Positions 8,273-18,407 are shown, counted from the first letter of the stretch. The stretch is DNA of 64,000 nucleotides from Duganella sp. CF517 (GCF_900110275.1 NZ_FODC01000002.1:868001-932000); one strand, 5' to 3'. The notes: generated by a model from the sequence alone, not told the origin. Made by a program: numbers and translations.

Positions 8273-10357
8273 TCATTGGTTCTTCCGCACCACCGGTGCC
8301 GGTTGCGTGGCGGGCGCCGGGGCGGCGGGTGCCGGCGCCGGCGCGGCCGGTGCGCCCGGCGTCGCCGGCTGGGCCGGCGCCGTGCCGTCACCGGCGGCGC
8401 CCTGCAGCCGCGCGGCGGCGGCCTGTTCTTCCAGGGTCTGTCCCTCCACCGGCACGATTTCTTCCGCGTCTTCCTTTTCCACTTTGGTCGTATCCTTTCC
8501 GGCCGGGCGTTTGCCCAGCAGGTAATAGTCGAGCGCCTTGCGCGCGATCGGCGCCGCTTCCAGGCCGCCCTTGCCGGCGTTTTCCACCACCAGCGCGATC
8601 GCGATGCGCGGCTTCTCGGCCGGCGCGAAGGCGGTGAACAGCGCGTTGTCGCGCAGGCGCTCGGCCAGTTTGGCGGCATTGTACTTGTCGCCCTTCTTAA
8701 TGGTGATCACCTGTGCGGTACCGGTCTTGCCGCCGACGCGGTACTGGGCGCCGGCGAACGCGCGCACGCCGGTGCCGCCGGCTTCCGTGGTCACCCCGAC
8801 CATCGCGTTCTTGATGAAATCGATGTTCTCCTGCTTGAGCGGAATCCGGTAGCTCTCCTTCGACACGGTCAGCGTGCGCGCGCGCGTACCGCCGTCCTCC
8901 AGTATCTTCACCAGGTGCGGCTTCATCACCACGCCGTCGTTGGCCAGGTTGGCCACCGCGTGCGCGATCTGCAGCGGCGTGTAGGCGTTGTAGCCGGAGC
9001 CGTTGCTGACCGAGATCGTATCACCACCCACCCAGCGCCCCGCCGCACCCTTGAAACGTCTGCGCTTCCATTCCTGCGACGGCAGCACGCCGATCTTTTC
9101 GTTGAAAAGATCGATGCCGGTCTTTTGCCCGAAACCGAAGGGCTTCATGAAATCGTGGATCATGTCGATCCCCATGTCATGACCCAGCTCGTAGTAATAG
9201 GTGTTGCAGGAGACGACGATCGACTTGTGCATGGCGACCGAACCATGGCCGCCGACCACGTCGTCGTTGAACTTGTGGCCACCGAGGTAGTAATAACCCG
9301 GATCGTAGGTGGCCTGGGTGGTGGTGCGTTTGCCCAGCTCCAGCGCCGCCAGCGCCATGAACGGCTTGAAGGTGGACCCCGGCGCGTAGGTGCCCGACAG
9401 CGGGCGGTTCACCATCGGCCGGTCCAGCGAGGTATTGAGCTCGTTCCAGCTCTGCGAGTCGATACCGTCGACGAACAGGTTGGGATCGTAACCGGGCCGC
9501 GACACATAGGCCAGGATGTCGCCGGTGGACGGCTCGATCGCCACCAGCGCGCCACGGCGGTCGCCGAAGGCGTCTTCCACCACCTTCTGCAACTCGATAT
9601 CGATCGACAGGATCAGATTACTGCCCGGGATGGCCGGCTTGCGCGACAGCGTGCGCACCGCCCGGCCGCCGGCCGTCACCTCCACCTCTTCATAGCCGGT
9701 GCGGCCGTGCAGCTGCGCCTCGTAGCTTTTTTCCAGCCCCTCTTTGCCGATATGGTCGGTGCCCTTGTAGTTGGTGGCGTCGTCGCCTTCGTCGATGGCG
9801 TTGGCCTCGGCGCGGCTGATGCGGCCGATGTAGCCGATCACGTGCGACGCCGTCTCACCGAGCGGGTACTGGCGGAACAGGCGCGCCTGCACCTCGACCC
9901 CGCGGAACCGGAAGCGCTGCGCCGAAAAGCGCGCCACCTCCTCGTCGGTCAGGCGGGTGCGCAGCGGCACGCTCTCGAAGCGTTTGGATTCCTCCATCAG
10001 CTTCTTGAAGCGCTTGCGGTCCTTGACCTCGATGTTGACCAGTTTGGACAACTCGTCGATCGTTTCATCCAGCGTGGCCGTCAGCTTGGACGGCGTGATC
10101 TCCAACGTGTAGGCCGAGTAGTTGCGCGCCAGGATGACGCCGTTGCGGTCCAAAATCAGACCGCGATTCGGCGTGATCGGAACGATGGCGATGCGGTTCT
10201 CCTCGGCCTTGACGACAAAGTCGTCATGCTTGATCACCTGCAGCCAGATGAAGCGCGCCAGCAGCAATCCGAAACAGACGAACACCGCCAGGCCCAGCAC
10301 GGCGATCCGCGTGCGGAACTCCTTCAGTTCGCGCTCGGTGTCTTTGATCTCCATCAT
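8273..10357 (-). CDS. mrdA: Penicillin-binding protein 2, copy b (elongasome transpeptidase)
   Basis: A 694-residue class B PBP that cross-links peptidoglycan during cell elongation with RodA. One N-terminal transmembrane helix (about 17-41) is followed by the pedestal domain and the transpeptidase domain with STFK (Ser328-Lys331), SCN (383-385) and KTG (544-546). The C-terminus carries a Pro/Ala-rich tail of about 60 residues. It aligns without gaps to copy a (12845-14827) through at least residue 390; 78 of the first 100 residues are identical. Differences include SCN versus SCD in the second motif and SNGSGY versus SIGNGY near 451-456. Its start (ATG at 10357 or 10354) overlaps the rodA(b) TGA, so the pair is translationally coupled. 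Confidence 0.95.
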   Translation of the reverse strand: MMEIKDTERELKEFRTRIAVLGLAVFVCFGLLLARFIWLQVIKHDDFVVKAEENRIAIVPITPNRGLILDRNGVILARNYSAYTLEITPSKLTATLDETIDELSKLVNIEVKDRKRFKKLMEESKRFESVPLRTRLTDEEVARFSAQRFRFRGVEVQARLFRQYPLGETASHVIGYIGRISRAEANAIDEGDDATNYKGTDHIGKEGLEKSYEAQLHGRTGYEEVEVTAGGRAVRTLSRKPAIPGSNLILSIDIELQKVVEDAFGDRRGALVAIEPSTGDILAYVSRPGYDPNLFVDGIDSQSWNELNTSLDRPMVNRPLSGTYAPGSTFKPFMALAALELGKRTTTQATYDPGYYYLGGHKFNDDVVGGHGSVAMHKSIVVSCNTYYYELGHDMGIDMIHDFMKPFGFGQKTGIDLFNEKIGVLPSQEWKRRRFKGAAGRWVGGDTISVSNGSGYNAYTPLQIAHAVANLANDGVVMKPHLVKILEDGGTRARTLTVSKESYRIPLKQENIDFIKNAMVGVTTEAGGTGVRAFAGAQYRVGGKTGTAQVITIKKGDKYNAAKLAERLRDNALFTAFAPAEKPRIAIALVVENAGKGGLEAAPIARKALDYYLLGKRPAGKDTTKVEKEDAEEIVPVEGQTLEEQAAAARLQGAAGDGTAPAQPATPGAPAAPAPAPAAPAPATQPAPVVRKNQ

Positions 10358-11499
10358 GCCATCCCACCCCAGGCCGGCGCGCCGGAACCGCCACGCACAC
10401 CGCGGCTATGCCGCTGGATGCTCATTAAAATGCCGGCGCCCAGGCCCAGTGTGAGCAGCGCGGTGCCGCCATAGCTCATGAAAGGCAGCGGCACGCCGAC
10501 CACCGGCACGATACCGCTGACCATGCCCATGTTGACGAAAGCGTAGGTAAAGTAAATCATCGTAATGGCGCCCGCCAGCAGGCGCGTAAAGAAAGTGGAT
10601 GCATTGAGGGCGATGGAGAGCCCGCGCCAGATCAGCAGCAGGTACAGCACCATCAGCACCAGATTGCCGGTGAGGCCGAATTCCTCGGAGAAGACGGCGA
10701 AAATGAAATCGGTGGTGCGCTCCGGGATGAACTCGAGGTGCGTTTGCGTGCCCTGGGTCCAGCCCTTGCCCGCCGCGCCGCCGGAACCGATCGCGATCAT
10801 CGACTGGATGATGTGAAAGCCCTTGCCCAGCGGGTCATGATAAGGATCGATCAGCGTCAGCACGCGCTCGCGCTGGTAGTCGTGCATCGCCGACCATAGC
10901 AAGGGCATGCCCACGCAGGCGGCCGCCGCCAGCGCCGCCAGGGCCTTCCACGACAGGCCGGCCAGGAAGATCACGCAGGCGCCGGCCGCCACCACCAGCA
11001 GCGCCGTGCCGAGATCGGGCTGGCGCGCGATCAGGACCACGGGCACCGCCAGCAGCAGCGCGGCGACGGCGTACGCCTGCCAGCGCAGCTGGCCGGCCTG
11101 GCGCTGGAAGAACCACGCCAGCATCAACGGCATGGCGATCTTCATGAATTCGGACGGCTGCAGCTGGATGCCGATGGTGATCCAGCGCCGCGAGCCGCCT
11201 TTGATGGTGCCCGCCAGTGCGACGGCGAGCAGCAACGCCACGGCCAGCGCGTACACCGGCACGGCGATGCGCATCAGCGTTGGCGGCGCAATGTTCGCGG
11301 CCAGCCACATGACGAAAAAGGCGGCGGCGATATTGCGCAGCTGGTCGGACACCTTGCCCGGAATGGCGATGCCGGCCGAATACAGCGTGACCAGTCCCAC
11401 CGACAGCAAGGCGAGGATGATGAGCGCCAGCGGAATGTCGAACACCATGACATGGGGGCGGATGCGCCGCCAAGGCGAGCGCCCGTCGTTGAAATACAT
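10354..11499 (-). CDS. rodA: RodA, SEDS peptidoglycan glycosyltransferase, copy b
   Basis: A 381-residue polytopic membrane protein with about ten hydrophobic helices, polymerising glycan strands as partner of PBP2. The SEDS signatures IIQSMIAIGSGG, GKGWTQGTQ and PERTTDFIFAVFSEEFG are intact, including the conserved Asp of TTDFIF. The C-terminal GVPLPFMSYGGTALLTLG is also typical. The start is set at the ATG at 11499 because the protein then begins like copy a (YFNDGRSPWRRIRPH versus RINERRSLWRRLRPY). The frame upstream overlaps the PBP2 remnant and looks like shadow sequence. The ribosome site (TAAGGG) overlaps the stop of the remnant 10 bp away. The paralogue is rodA(a). Confidence 0.95.
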   Translation of the reverse strand: MYFNDGRSPWRRIRPHVMVFDIPLALIILALLSVGLVTLYSAGIAIPGKVSDQLRNIAAAFFVMWLAANIAPPTLMRIAVPVYALAVALLLAVALAGTIKGGSRRWITIGIQLQPSEFMKIAMPLMLAWFFQRQAGQLRWQAYAVAALLLAVPVVLIARQPDLGTALLVVAAGACVIFLAGLSWKALAALAAAACVGMPLLWSAMHDYQRERVLTLIDPYHDPLGKGFHIIQSMIAIGSGGAAGKGWTQGTQTHLEFIPERTTDFIFAVFSEEFGLTGNLVLMVLYLLLIWRGLSIALNASTFFTRLLAGAITMIYFTYAFVNMGMVSGIVPVVGVPLPFMSYGGTALLTLGLGAGILMSIQRHSRGVRGGSGAPAWGGMA

Positions 11500-11509
11500 G
11501 CGGCGGCCC

Positions 11510-11722
11510 TTACCTGGCGCCGGCGGGCGGCTGCCCCGACGGTTGCGCCGCGGCGCGATTCTGTTCGGCCATGACGGCATAGTCGTCATGCCGCACCACC
11601 TGCAACCAGACGATGCGCGCCATCAGCAGCCCGAGGCCGATGAACGCCACCAGCGCCAGGCCCTTGAGGCGCCGGCGGAAGCGGCGCGCGTCGCCGTCGT
11701 GGGTCACGGTATCGGCGCGCAT
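11510..11722 (-). pseudogene. Truncated PBP2 (mrdA) remnant, 70 codons
   Basis: A 70-codon frame between the two rodA copies. It starts at an ATG that overlaps the TGA of rodA(a) (TGATG), exactly as mrdA(b) overlaps rodA(b), and ends in TAA ten bases before rodA(b). The translation is a PBP2 N-terminus: cytoplasmic leader, transmembrane helix (LALVAFIGLGLLMARIVWLQ) and HDDYAVMAEQNR. Over the 42 residues ending in that NR, 26 match PBP2(a) and 23 match PBP2(b) by my count. After that it diverges into a Gln/Pro/Ala-rich tail and stops, so pedestal and transpeptidase domains are absent. It reads as the leftover of a rodA-mrdA duplication. It has no internal stop, so a small membrane peptide could still be made. 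Confidence 0.8.
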
Positions 11723-12834
11723 CACGTCTGCACCAGCTTGCGGTGACGCTGGATGCTCATCAAAATGCCGCCGGCGATGCCCAAGGTGAGCAGCGCGGTG
11801 CCGCCGTAGCTCATATACGGCAGCGGCACGCCGACCACCGGCAGGATGCCGCTGACCATGCCCATGTTGACGAACGCGTAGGTGAAGTAAATCATCGTCA
11901 TGGCGCCGGCCATCAGGCGGCTGAAGAAATTGGGCGCGTTCCCGGCGATCATCAGGCCGCGTCCGATCAGCAGCAGGAACAGCAGCATCAGCACCAGGTT
12001 GCCCACCAGGCCGAACTCCTCGGAGTAGACGGCGAAGATAAAGTCGGTGGTGCGCTCCGGGATGAACTCCAGGTGGGCCTGCGTGCCCTGCGTCCAGCCC
12101 TTGCCGGTGATGCCGCCGGAGCCGACCGCGATGGTCGACTGGATGATGTGGAAGCCCTTGCCCAGCGGGTCGGAGGTCGGGTCGATCAGGGTCATCACGC
12201 GTTCGCGCTGGTAGTCGTGCAGCAGCGACCAGATCACCGGCAAGCTGGCGGCGAAGGCGGCCAGCAGCCCGGCCAGCGCCTTCCACGACAGACCGGCCAG
12301 GAAGATGACCGAGAAGCCCGCCGCCACCACCAGCAGCGCGGTGCCGAGGTCCGGCTGCCTGACGATCAGGCCCACGGGCATCATCAACAGCAGCGCGGCG
12401 ATGCAATAGCTTTGCCAGCGCAGATGCCCGGCGCGATGCTGGAAGAACCAGGCCAGCATCATCGGCGTGACGATCTTCATGAACTCGGACGGCTGGATGT
12501 CGATCCCCACGTGCAGCCAGCGCCGCGCGCCCAGCTTGATGGTGCCGACCAGCGCCACCGCAACCAGCAGGATCATGCCGACCGTGTAGGCCGGCACCGC
12601 GATGCGCATCATCATCTGCGGCGAGATGTTGGCGACCACCCACATCACCGCGAACGACAGCAGGATGTTGCGCAGGTGGTCCTCCATCTTGCCCGGAATG
12701 CCGATGCTGGCCGAGTACAGGGTGACCGAACTGACCGTCAGCAGCATCAGGATGATGAAGGTCAGCGGCCCGTCGAAAACGGTGAAGTACGGGCGAAGGC
12801 GGCGCCACAGGGAACGCCTTTCGTTGATGCGCAT
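11722..12834 (-). CDS. rodA: RodA, SEDS peptidoglycan glycosyltransferase, copy a
   Basis: A 370-residue SEDS glycosyltransferase, the normal RodA length. Signatures IIQSTIAVGSGG, GKGWTQGTQAHLEFIPERTTDFIFAV and GVPLPYMSYGGTALLTLG are intact. The start ATG at 12834 is chosen for the AAGGA ribosome site six bases upstream; it lies 10 bp after the mrdA(a) stop. It is closely similar to rodA(b) throughout. Together with mrdA(a) and mreBCD it forms the standard mreBCD-mrdA-rodA order, so this copy is probably ancestral in position. Its TGA overlaps the ATG of the truncated PBP2 remnant. Confidence 0.96.
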   Translation of the reverse strand: MRINERRSLWRRLRPYFTVFDGPLTFIILMLLTVSSVTLYSASIGIPGKMEDHLRNILLSFAVMWVVANISPQMMMRIAVPAYTVGMILLVAVALVGTIKLGARRWLHVGIDIQPSEFMKIVTPMMLAWFFQHRAGHLRWQSYCIAALLLMMPVGLIVRQPDLGTALLVVAAGFSVIFLAGLSWKALAGLLAAFAASLPVIWSLLHDYQRERVMTLIDPTSDPLGKGFHIIQSTIAVGSGGITGKGWTQGTQAHLEFIPERTTDFIFAVYSEEFGLVGNLVLMLLFLLLIGRGLMIAGNAPNFFSRLMAGAMTMIYFTYAFVNMGMVSGILPVVGVPLPYMSYGGTALLTLGIAGGILMSIQRHRKLVQT

Positions 12835-12844
12835 GCAGATCCTT

Positions 12845-14827
12845 TTATTCGGTGTTGCCCGGGGTTTCAGCACCCGGCTTTTTTTCATCGACCACGCCCT
12901 GTTCGGCCTGGAGTTCGGTCACGGAGCGCAGCACCGCGTCCTCCTTCGGCACCGGCGTCGTGTCCTTGTCGCCGGAGCGTTTGCCAAGGATGTAGTAGTC
13001 CAGGGCCTTGCGCACGATGGGCGCGGCCACGGCGGCGCCGAAGCCGCCGTTTTCCACCACCACCGCGATGGCGATGCGCGGTTTGTCGGCCGGCGCGAAG
13101 GCGGTGTAGAGCGCGTTGTCGCGCAACCGCTCGGACACCAGCGCGGCATTGTACTTCTCGTTCTTCTTGATGGCGAACAGTTGCGCGGTGCCGGTCTTGC
13201 CGCCGGAGGTGTAACCGGCGCCGGCGAACGCGCGCGCCGCCGTGCCGCCGGTGGTCACGCCCACCATCGCGCTTTTGATGAAATCGATGTTGTCCTGCTT
13301 GAGGGCGATGCGGTAGCTTTCCTTGGGCACCGTCAGCCGGCGCGCGCGCGTGGCCGGGTCCTCGATGATCTTGACCAGGTGCGGCTTCATCACCACGCCG
13401 TTGTTGGCCAGGTTGGCCGTGGCGTGCGCCATCTGCAGCGGCGTGTAGTTGTTGTAGCCGTTGCCGATGCTGATCGAGATGGTGTCGCCGCCGACCCACT
13501 TTTGCGCCGCCACGTTTTTCTTGAAGCGGTTGCGCTTCCACTCCTTCGACGGCAGCACGCCCTGCTTCTCGTGTTCCAGGTCGATGCCGGTCAGCTGGCC
13601 GAAGCCGAACGGCTTCATGAAATCGTGGATCGCGTCGATGCCCATGTCGTTGCCGAGCATGTAGTAGTAGGTGTCGCACGAGTCGACGATCGACTTGTAC
13701 ATATCGACCGTGCCATGCCCGCCCGGCTTGTCGTCGCGGAAGCGGTGGCCGCCCAGGGTGAAGTGGCCCGGGTCGGAAATGGCCTGGTGCGGGGTGCGCT
13801 TGCCCAGTTCCAGCGCCGCCAGCGCCATGAACGGCTTGAAGGTCGATCCCGGCGGGTAGGTGCCCGACAGCGGACGGTTGACCATCGGCCGGTCCAGCGA
13901 GGTATTGAGTTCGTTCCAGTTTTGCGCGTCGATACCGTCGACGAACAGATTGGGATCGTAGCCGGGGCGCGAGACGTAGGCCAGGATGTCGCCGGTCTCC
14001 GGCTCGATCGCCACCAGCGCGCCGCGCCACTCGCCGAAGGCCTCTTCGATCACCTTCTGCAGTTCGATGTCGATCGACAGGATCAGGTTGGCGCCGGGCG
14101 TGGCGTTGGTGCGCGACAGCGTGCGGATCGCGCGGCCGCCCGCAGACACCTCCACCTCCTCGTAGCCGGTGGTGCCGTGCAAGTGCTTTTCGTAGCTTTT
14201 CTCCAGCCCTTCCTTGCCGATCTGGTTGGTGCCGTTGTAGTTGGCCGCATCGTCGGTCTCGGCGATGGCGCGGGCCTCGGCCAGGTTGACGCGGCCGATG
14301 TAGCCGATCACGTGCGAGGCCACCTCGCCAAGCGGATACTGGCGGAACAGGCGCGCCTGGATCTCCACGCCGGGAAAGCGGAAGCGCTGCGCCGAGAAGC
14401 GCGCCACCTCCTCGTCGGTCAGGCGGGTGCGCAGCGGCACGCTCTCGAAGCGCTTGGAATCCTCCAGCAGCTTTTTAAAGCGCTTGCGGTCCTTGACCTC
14501 GATGAGCACCAGCTTGGCCAGTTCGTCGATCGTCTCATCGAGCGTCATGGCCAGCTTGGACGGCGTCACTTCGAGCGTATAGGCCGAGTAATTGCGCGCC
14601 AGGACCACGCCGTTGCGGTCCAGGATCAGGCCCCGGTTGGGCGCGATCGGCACGATGGCGATGCGGTTGTCCTCCGCCTTGACGGCGTAGTCGGCGTGCT
14701 TGACCACCTGCAGCCAGATGAAGCGCGCCAGCAGCAGCCCGAAACAAATGAACACCAGCCCGCCCAGTACCGTCAGGCGCAGACGGAACTTGTGAAGTTC
14801 GCGCTGGTTGTCCTTGAGTTCAGTCAT
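12845..14827 (-). CDS. mrdA: Penicillin-binding protein 2, copy a (elongasome transpeptidase)
   Basis: A 660-residue class B PBP, periplasmic with one N-terminal anchor (about 17-41). Catalytic motifs: STFK at 328-331, SCD at 383-385 and KTG in GGKTGTAQ (about 543-545). From memory, SxD in place of SxN is also the E. coli PBP2 form, so it is not a loss. The C-terminal tail after the transpeptidase domain is about 40 residues and charged, shorter than the Pro/Ala tail of copy b. The start at 14827 lies 13 bp after the mreD stop. Position directly behind mreBCD marks it as the canonical elongasome PBP2; it partners RodA and is activated by MreC in the known system. Confidence 0.96.
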   Translation of the reverse strand: MTELKDNQRELHKFRLRLTVLGGLVFICFGLLLARFIWLQVVKHADYAVKAEDNRIAIVPIAPNRGLILDRNGVVLARNYSAYTLEVTPSKLAMTLDETIDELAKLVLIEVKDRKRFKKLLEDSKRFESVPLRTRLTDEEVARFSAQRFRFPGVEIQARLFRQYPLGEVASHVIGYIGRVNLAEARAIAETDDAANYNGTNQIGKEGLEKSYEKHLHGTTGYEEVEVSAGGRAIRTLSRTNATPGANLILSIDIELQKVIEEAFGEWRGALVAIEPETGDILAYVSRPGYDPNLFVDGIDAQNWNELNTSLDRPMVNRPLSGTYPPGSTFKPFMALAALELGKRTPHQAISDPGHFTLGGHRFRDDKPGGHGTVDMYKSIVDSCDTYYYMLGNDMGIDAIHDFMKPFGFGQLTGIDLEHEKQGVLPSKEWKRNRFKKNVAAQKWVGGDTISISIGNGYNNYTPLQMAHATANLANNGVVMKPHLVKIIEDPATRARRLTVPKESYRIALKQDNIDFIKSAMVGVTTGGTAARAFAGAGYTSGGKTGTAQLFAIKKNEKYNAALVSERLRDNALYTAFAPADKPRIAIAVVVENGGFGAAVAAPIVRKALDYYILGKRSGDKDTTPVPKEDAVLRSVTELQAEQGVVDEKKPGAETPGNTE

Positions 14828-14840
14828 GGCGGGACTGGAA

Positions 14841-15353
14841 TCAGATCGGGCGGGTGTGGTCGCGGTCGACCGCGCGCCGCTGCGGCGCCAGCAGCAACCA
14901 GGTGGCGATCGGCCACAGCGCCACGGCGATCACGCTTTCGACGAAGTAGTACCAGCTCGGGAATTTACCGGAAACGAAGAAGCGGATCACCAGCTGGATC
15001 GACTGCGCCATCAGCAGCAGCGGGAACACGTGCATCGCCTGCGTCAGCAACGGGAACCACAGCACGCGCCGGTGCAGCATGATGGCGAAGTACGACAGCA
15101 AGGTGTAGGCCAGCGCGTTCTCGCCCAGCAGGGTCGAGTCGTGGACGTCCATCAGCAGGCCGAGGAAGAAGGCGGTGCCGATGCCGACCTTGCGCGGCTG
15201 GTGCACGCCCCAGAACACCAGCACCAGCGCGACGAAGTCGGGCACGCCGACGAACTGCCCCCACGGCAGCAGGTTCAGTAAAAAGGCGCAGAACAGGCTG
15301 AAGGCGATGAACAGCGGGCTGACCGGCAGCAGAATATAGTGCGGACGATTCAT
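14841..15353 (-). CDS. mreD: Rod shape-determining protein MreD
   Basis: A 170-residue integral membrane protein with five to six hydrophobic helices, the usual MreD size. Typical segments are VPDFVALVLVFWGVHQPRKV, GTAFFLGLLMDVHDSTLLGE and ALAYTLLSYFAIMLHRR. MreD links MreC to the MreB-RodA-PBP2 complex in the inner membrane. Its ATG overlaps the mreC TGA by four bases (ATGA), so translation is coupled, and mrdA(a) follows after 13 bp. Confidence 0.94.
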   Translation of the reverse strand: MNRPHYILLPVSPLFIAFSLFCAFLLNLLPWGQFVGVPDFVALVLVFWGVHQPRKVGIGTAFFLGLLMDVHDSTLLGENALAYTLLSYFAIMLHRRVLWFPLLTQAMHVFPLLLMAQSIQLVIRFFVSGKFPSWYYFVESVIAVALWPIATWLLLAPQRRAVDRDHTRPI

Positions 15354-16627
15354 CGTGCCGGCTCCTTCGGTGTGGTGGCGCCGGCCGGCGTTTGGCCTTG
15401 GCCGGCCGGTGCGGCGGCGCGGGCGGCGGTCGGCGCCGGCGCGGTGGCGGCCGGCGCGACGCCGGCGCGGACCGGCGCCGTGGTCGCCGCAGCGGCGCCG
15501 GCGGCTCCGCCGGCTGCCGGTGCGGCCGTCGCCGGCGCGGTCGTCGCGGGTTTGGCGCCCGCTCCGGTGGCGGGCGCGGTGGCGGCGCCTTCGGCCGGCG
15601 CGGCTTTCGGCGCCAGCGGCGGCGGCATCACCGGCATCAATCCCGGCGCGGCGTTGGTGGCCGGCGCGGTCGCGGCGGCGGCCGGCGCGGCCTGGCCGTC
15701 GGCGCCCTCTTTCGCGGGGTCCTTCACCGGCGCCATCTTGTTATTGCCCTTTTTCGGCGTGCGCGGCTCTTCCTCGGGCGGGCGCGGAGGCAGCTCCGGC
15801 GTCGACATCAGGATCAGCAACTGGGTGTTGTTGGCGACGCCGGCCAGCGGCTGGCAGATCACGCCGCCGAAGGAGCCGCCGGCGCTGTTTTCCACCTGCG
15901 TCACGCGCGCCACCGCCAGGCCGGCCGGATAAATGCCGTCCAGGCCGGAGGTGACGACGATGTCGCCGACCTGGATGTCGGCGTTGGGCGCGGTGAAGCG
16001 CAGCTCCAGCGCGCCGACCTTGCCGCGTCCATAAGCGACGCTGCGCAAGCCGTTGCGCAGCAGCTGGACCGGGATGGCCTGCTCCTTGTCGGTCAGCAGC
16101 GTGACCTCGGAGGTGAACGGGAACACCCGCGTCACCTGCCCGACCACGCCCTGGTTGTCGATCACCGGCATGCCGAGCATGACGTCGCTCTTGATGCCGC
16201 GGTCGAGGATGATCTTGCGGCTGTTGGCGTCGCGCGCGTCGTACAGCACCTCGGCCAGCATCGACTTGACGGGCAGCTGCTCGCGCGCGCCCATCAGCTT
16301 GCGCAGCTGGTTGTTTTCGACGGTGCGCAGCTGCGCCTGCTGCAGCGCCTGGGCGTCGGCGATCTGCTGGCGTTTGAGCTCATTGACCTGCTTTTTCATC
16401 GACGACAACGTGGAGAAGTAGTCGCCGACGCCGTAGATGGCGTCGCGCGGCAGCAGCGCGACCATTTGCAGCGGATACAGCACGGTACCCGCGACCTGGC
16501 GCACGGTCGACAGCGTGCGCATGCGCGCGTCGACCAACAGCAGTGCAATCGATATGCACGCGAACACCGTCATCTTGACCCGGGCCGAAGCGCCTTGCTT
16601 GAAAAGTGGCGGAGGACTGTATTCCAT
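15350..16627 (-). CDS. mreC: Rod shape-determining protein MreC with long Ala/Pro C-terminal tail
   Basis: A bitopic periplasmic protein (about 425 residues) that organises the elongasome and stimulates PBP2. A single transmembrane helix lies near residues 19-37. A coiled coil (about 75-110, KQVNELKRQQIADAQALQQA) precedes the MreC beta-domains, with ARDANSRKIILDRG, GVVGQVTRV and GDIVVTSGLDGIYPAG. After about residue 285 the protein continues for some 140 residues of Lys/Glu then Ala/Pro/Thr-rich low-complexity sequence, well beyond the size of the conserved core. The start is uncertain: ATG at 16627 (used here) has GGAA only three bases upstream, while an in-frame TTG at 16636 is a possible alternative. 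Confidence 0.92.
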   Translation of the reverse strand: MEYSPPPLFKQGASARVKMTVFACISIALLLVDARMRTLSTVRQVAGTVLYPLQMVALLPRDAIYGVGDYFSTLSSMKKQVNELKRQQIADAQALQQAQLRTVENNQLRKLMGAREQLPVKSMLAEVLYDARDANSRKIILDRGIKSDVMLGMPVIDNQGVVGQVTRVFPFTSEVTLLTDKEQAIPVQLLRNGLRSVAYGRGKVGALELRFTAPNADIQVGDIVVTSGLDGIYPAGLAVARVTQVENSAGGSFGGVICQPLAGVANNTQLLILMSTPELPPRPPEEEPRTPKKGNNKMAPVKDPAKEGADGQAAPAAAATAPATNAAPGLMPVMPPPLAPKAAPAEGAATAPATGAGAKPATTAPATAAPAAGGAAGAAAATTAPVRAGVAPAATAPAPTAARAAAPAGQGQTPAGATTPKEPAR

Positions 16628-16685
16628 GACTTCCAATAATCCGGCGCTCCCGCGCCAACGAGACTGTCAACTCACCCAAAGCACC

Positions 16686-16707
16686 GGGGCCGCTGTTTCG
16701 CGGCCCC
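16686..16707 (-). terminator. GC-rich hairpin between mreB and mreC
   Basis: A perfect 8-bp stem (GGGGCCGC/GCGGCCCC) with a 6-base loop just downstream of the mreB stop. On the minus strand it is followed by only a short T-run (GCTTTGGG), so it may attenuate rather than fully terminate transcription from mreB into mreCD. This would fit higher expression of mreB than of the downstream genes, but that is inference. Confidence 0.4.
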
Positions 16708-16714
16708 GTCTTGA

Positions 16715-17959
<1,245 letters not shown>

Positions 17960-18029
17960 TTAGCCAGAACTTCAAGTTTTTTATCAATGTAACAATTAAA
18001 CCCCGCGCGGCCCGTCCGCGCCATTCGCT

Positions 18030-18332
18030 ATGTCCCTGACCCTATCCGACGTAACACGCATTGCCAAACTGGCCCAACTGGAGATGAGCGAGCCGCAGAG
18101 CGCCACCGCGCTCGAGCAGCTGAATGGCATTTTCGCGCTGGCCGAACAGATGCAGGCGGTCGACACCGACGGCGTCGCCCCGCTGAGCCACCCGCTGGCG
18201 GCGCACATGAACAACATCGCGCTGCGCCTGCGCGAGGACGCGGCCACCGAGGCCAATCGCCGCGAGGACTACCAGGCCGTCGCGCCGAAGACACAGGATG
18301 GCCTGTACCTGGTGCCGAAAGTGATCGAATAA
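18030..18332 (+). CDS. gatC: Asp/Glu-tRNA amidotransferase subunit C
   Basis: A 100-residue small subunit of the GatCAB amidotransferase, which converts mischarged Asp-tRNA(Asn) or Glu-tRNA(Gln) to the amide forms. The N-terminus [20 protein letters not shown] and the segment [12 protein letters not shown] are family hallmarks. GatC wraps around and stabilises GatA. It is first of three genes in gatCAB order; gatA starts 75 bp downstream. A divergent promoter region shared with mreB lies upstream. Confidence 0.95.
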   Translation: MSLTLSDVTRIAKLAQLEMSEPQSATALEQLNGIFALAEQMQAVDTDGVAPLSHPLAAHMNNIALRLREDAATEANRREDYQAVAPKTQDGLYLVPKVIE

Positions 18333-18407
18333 GCAAAAAGCGTCGTGGTTTGCCACGTGTTTGCCCCCATCTTCGCCTCGATCCTCCCCGAATTGAATTG
18401 AACCGCC

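Noticed and set aside
13677..13685. SCD instead of SCN in PBP2(a) considered as loss of a catalytic residue
   Set aside because: As far as I recall, E. coli PBP2 also carries SxD in this motif, and all other motifs are intact.
8075..15082. Very long plus-strand frames (799 and 826 codons) opposite the mrdA and rodA genes
   Set aside because: Repetitive His/Gln/Arg/Asp-rich translations mirror the codon pattern of the real minus-strand genes. The two frames resemble each other only because the genes beneath are duplicates.
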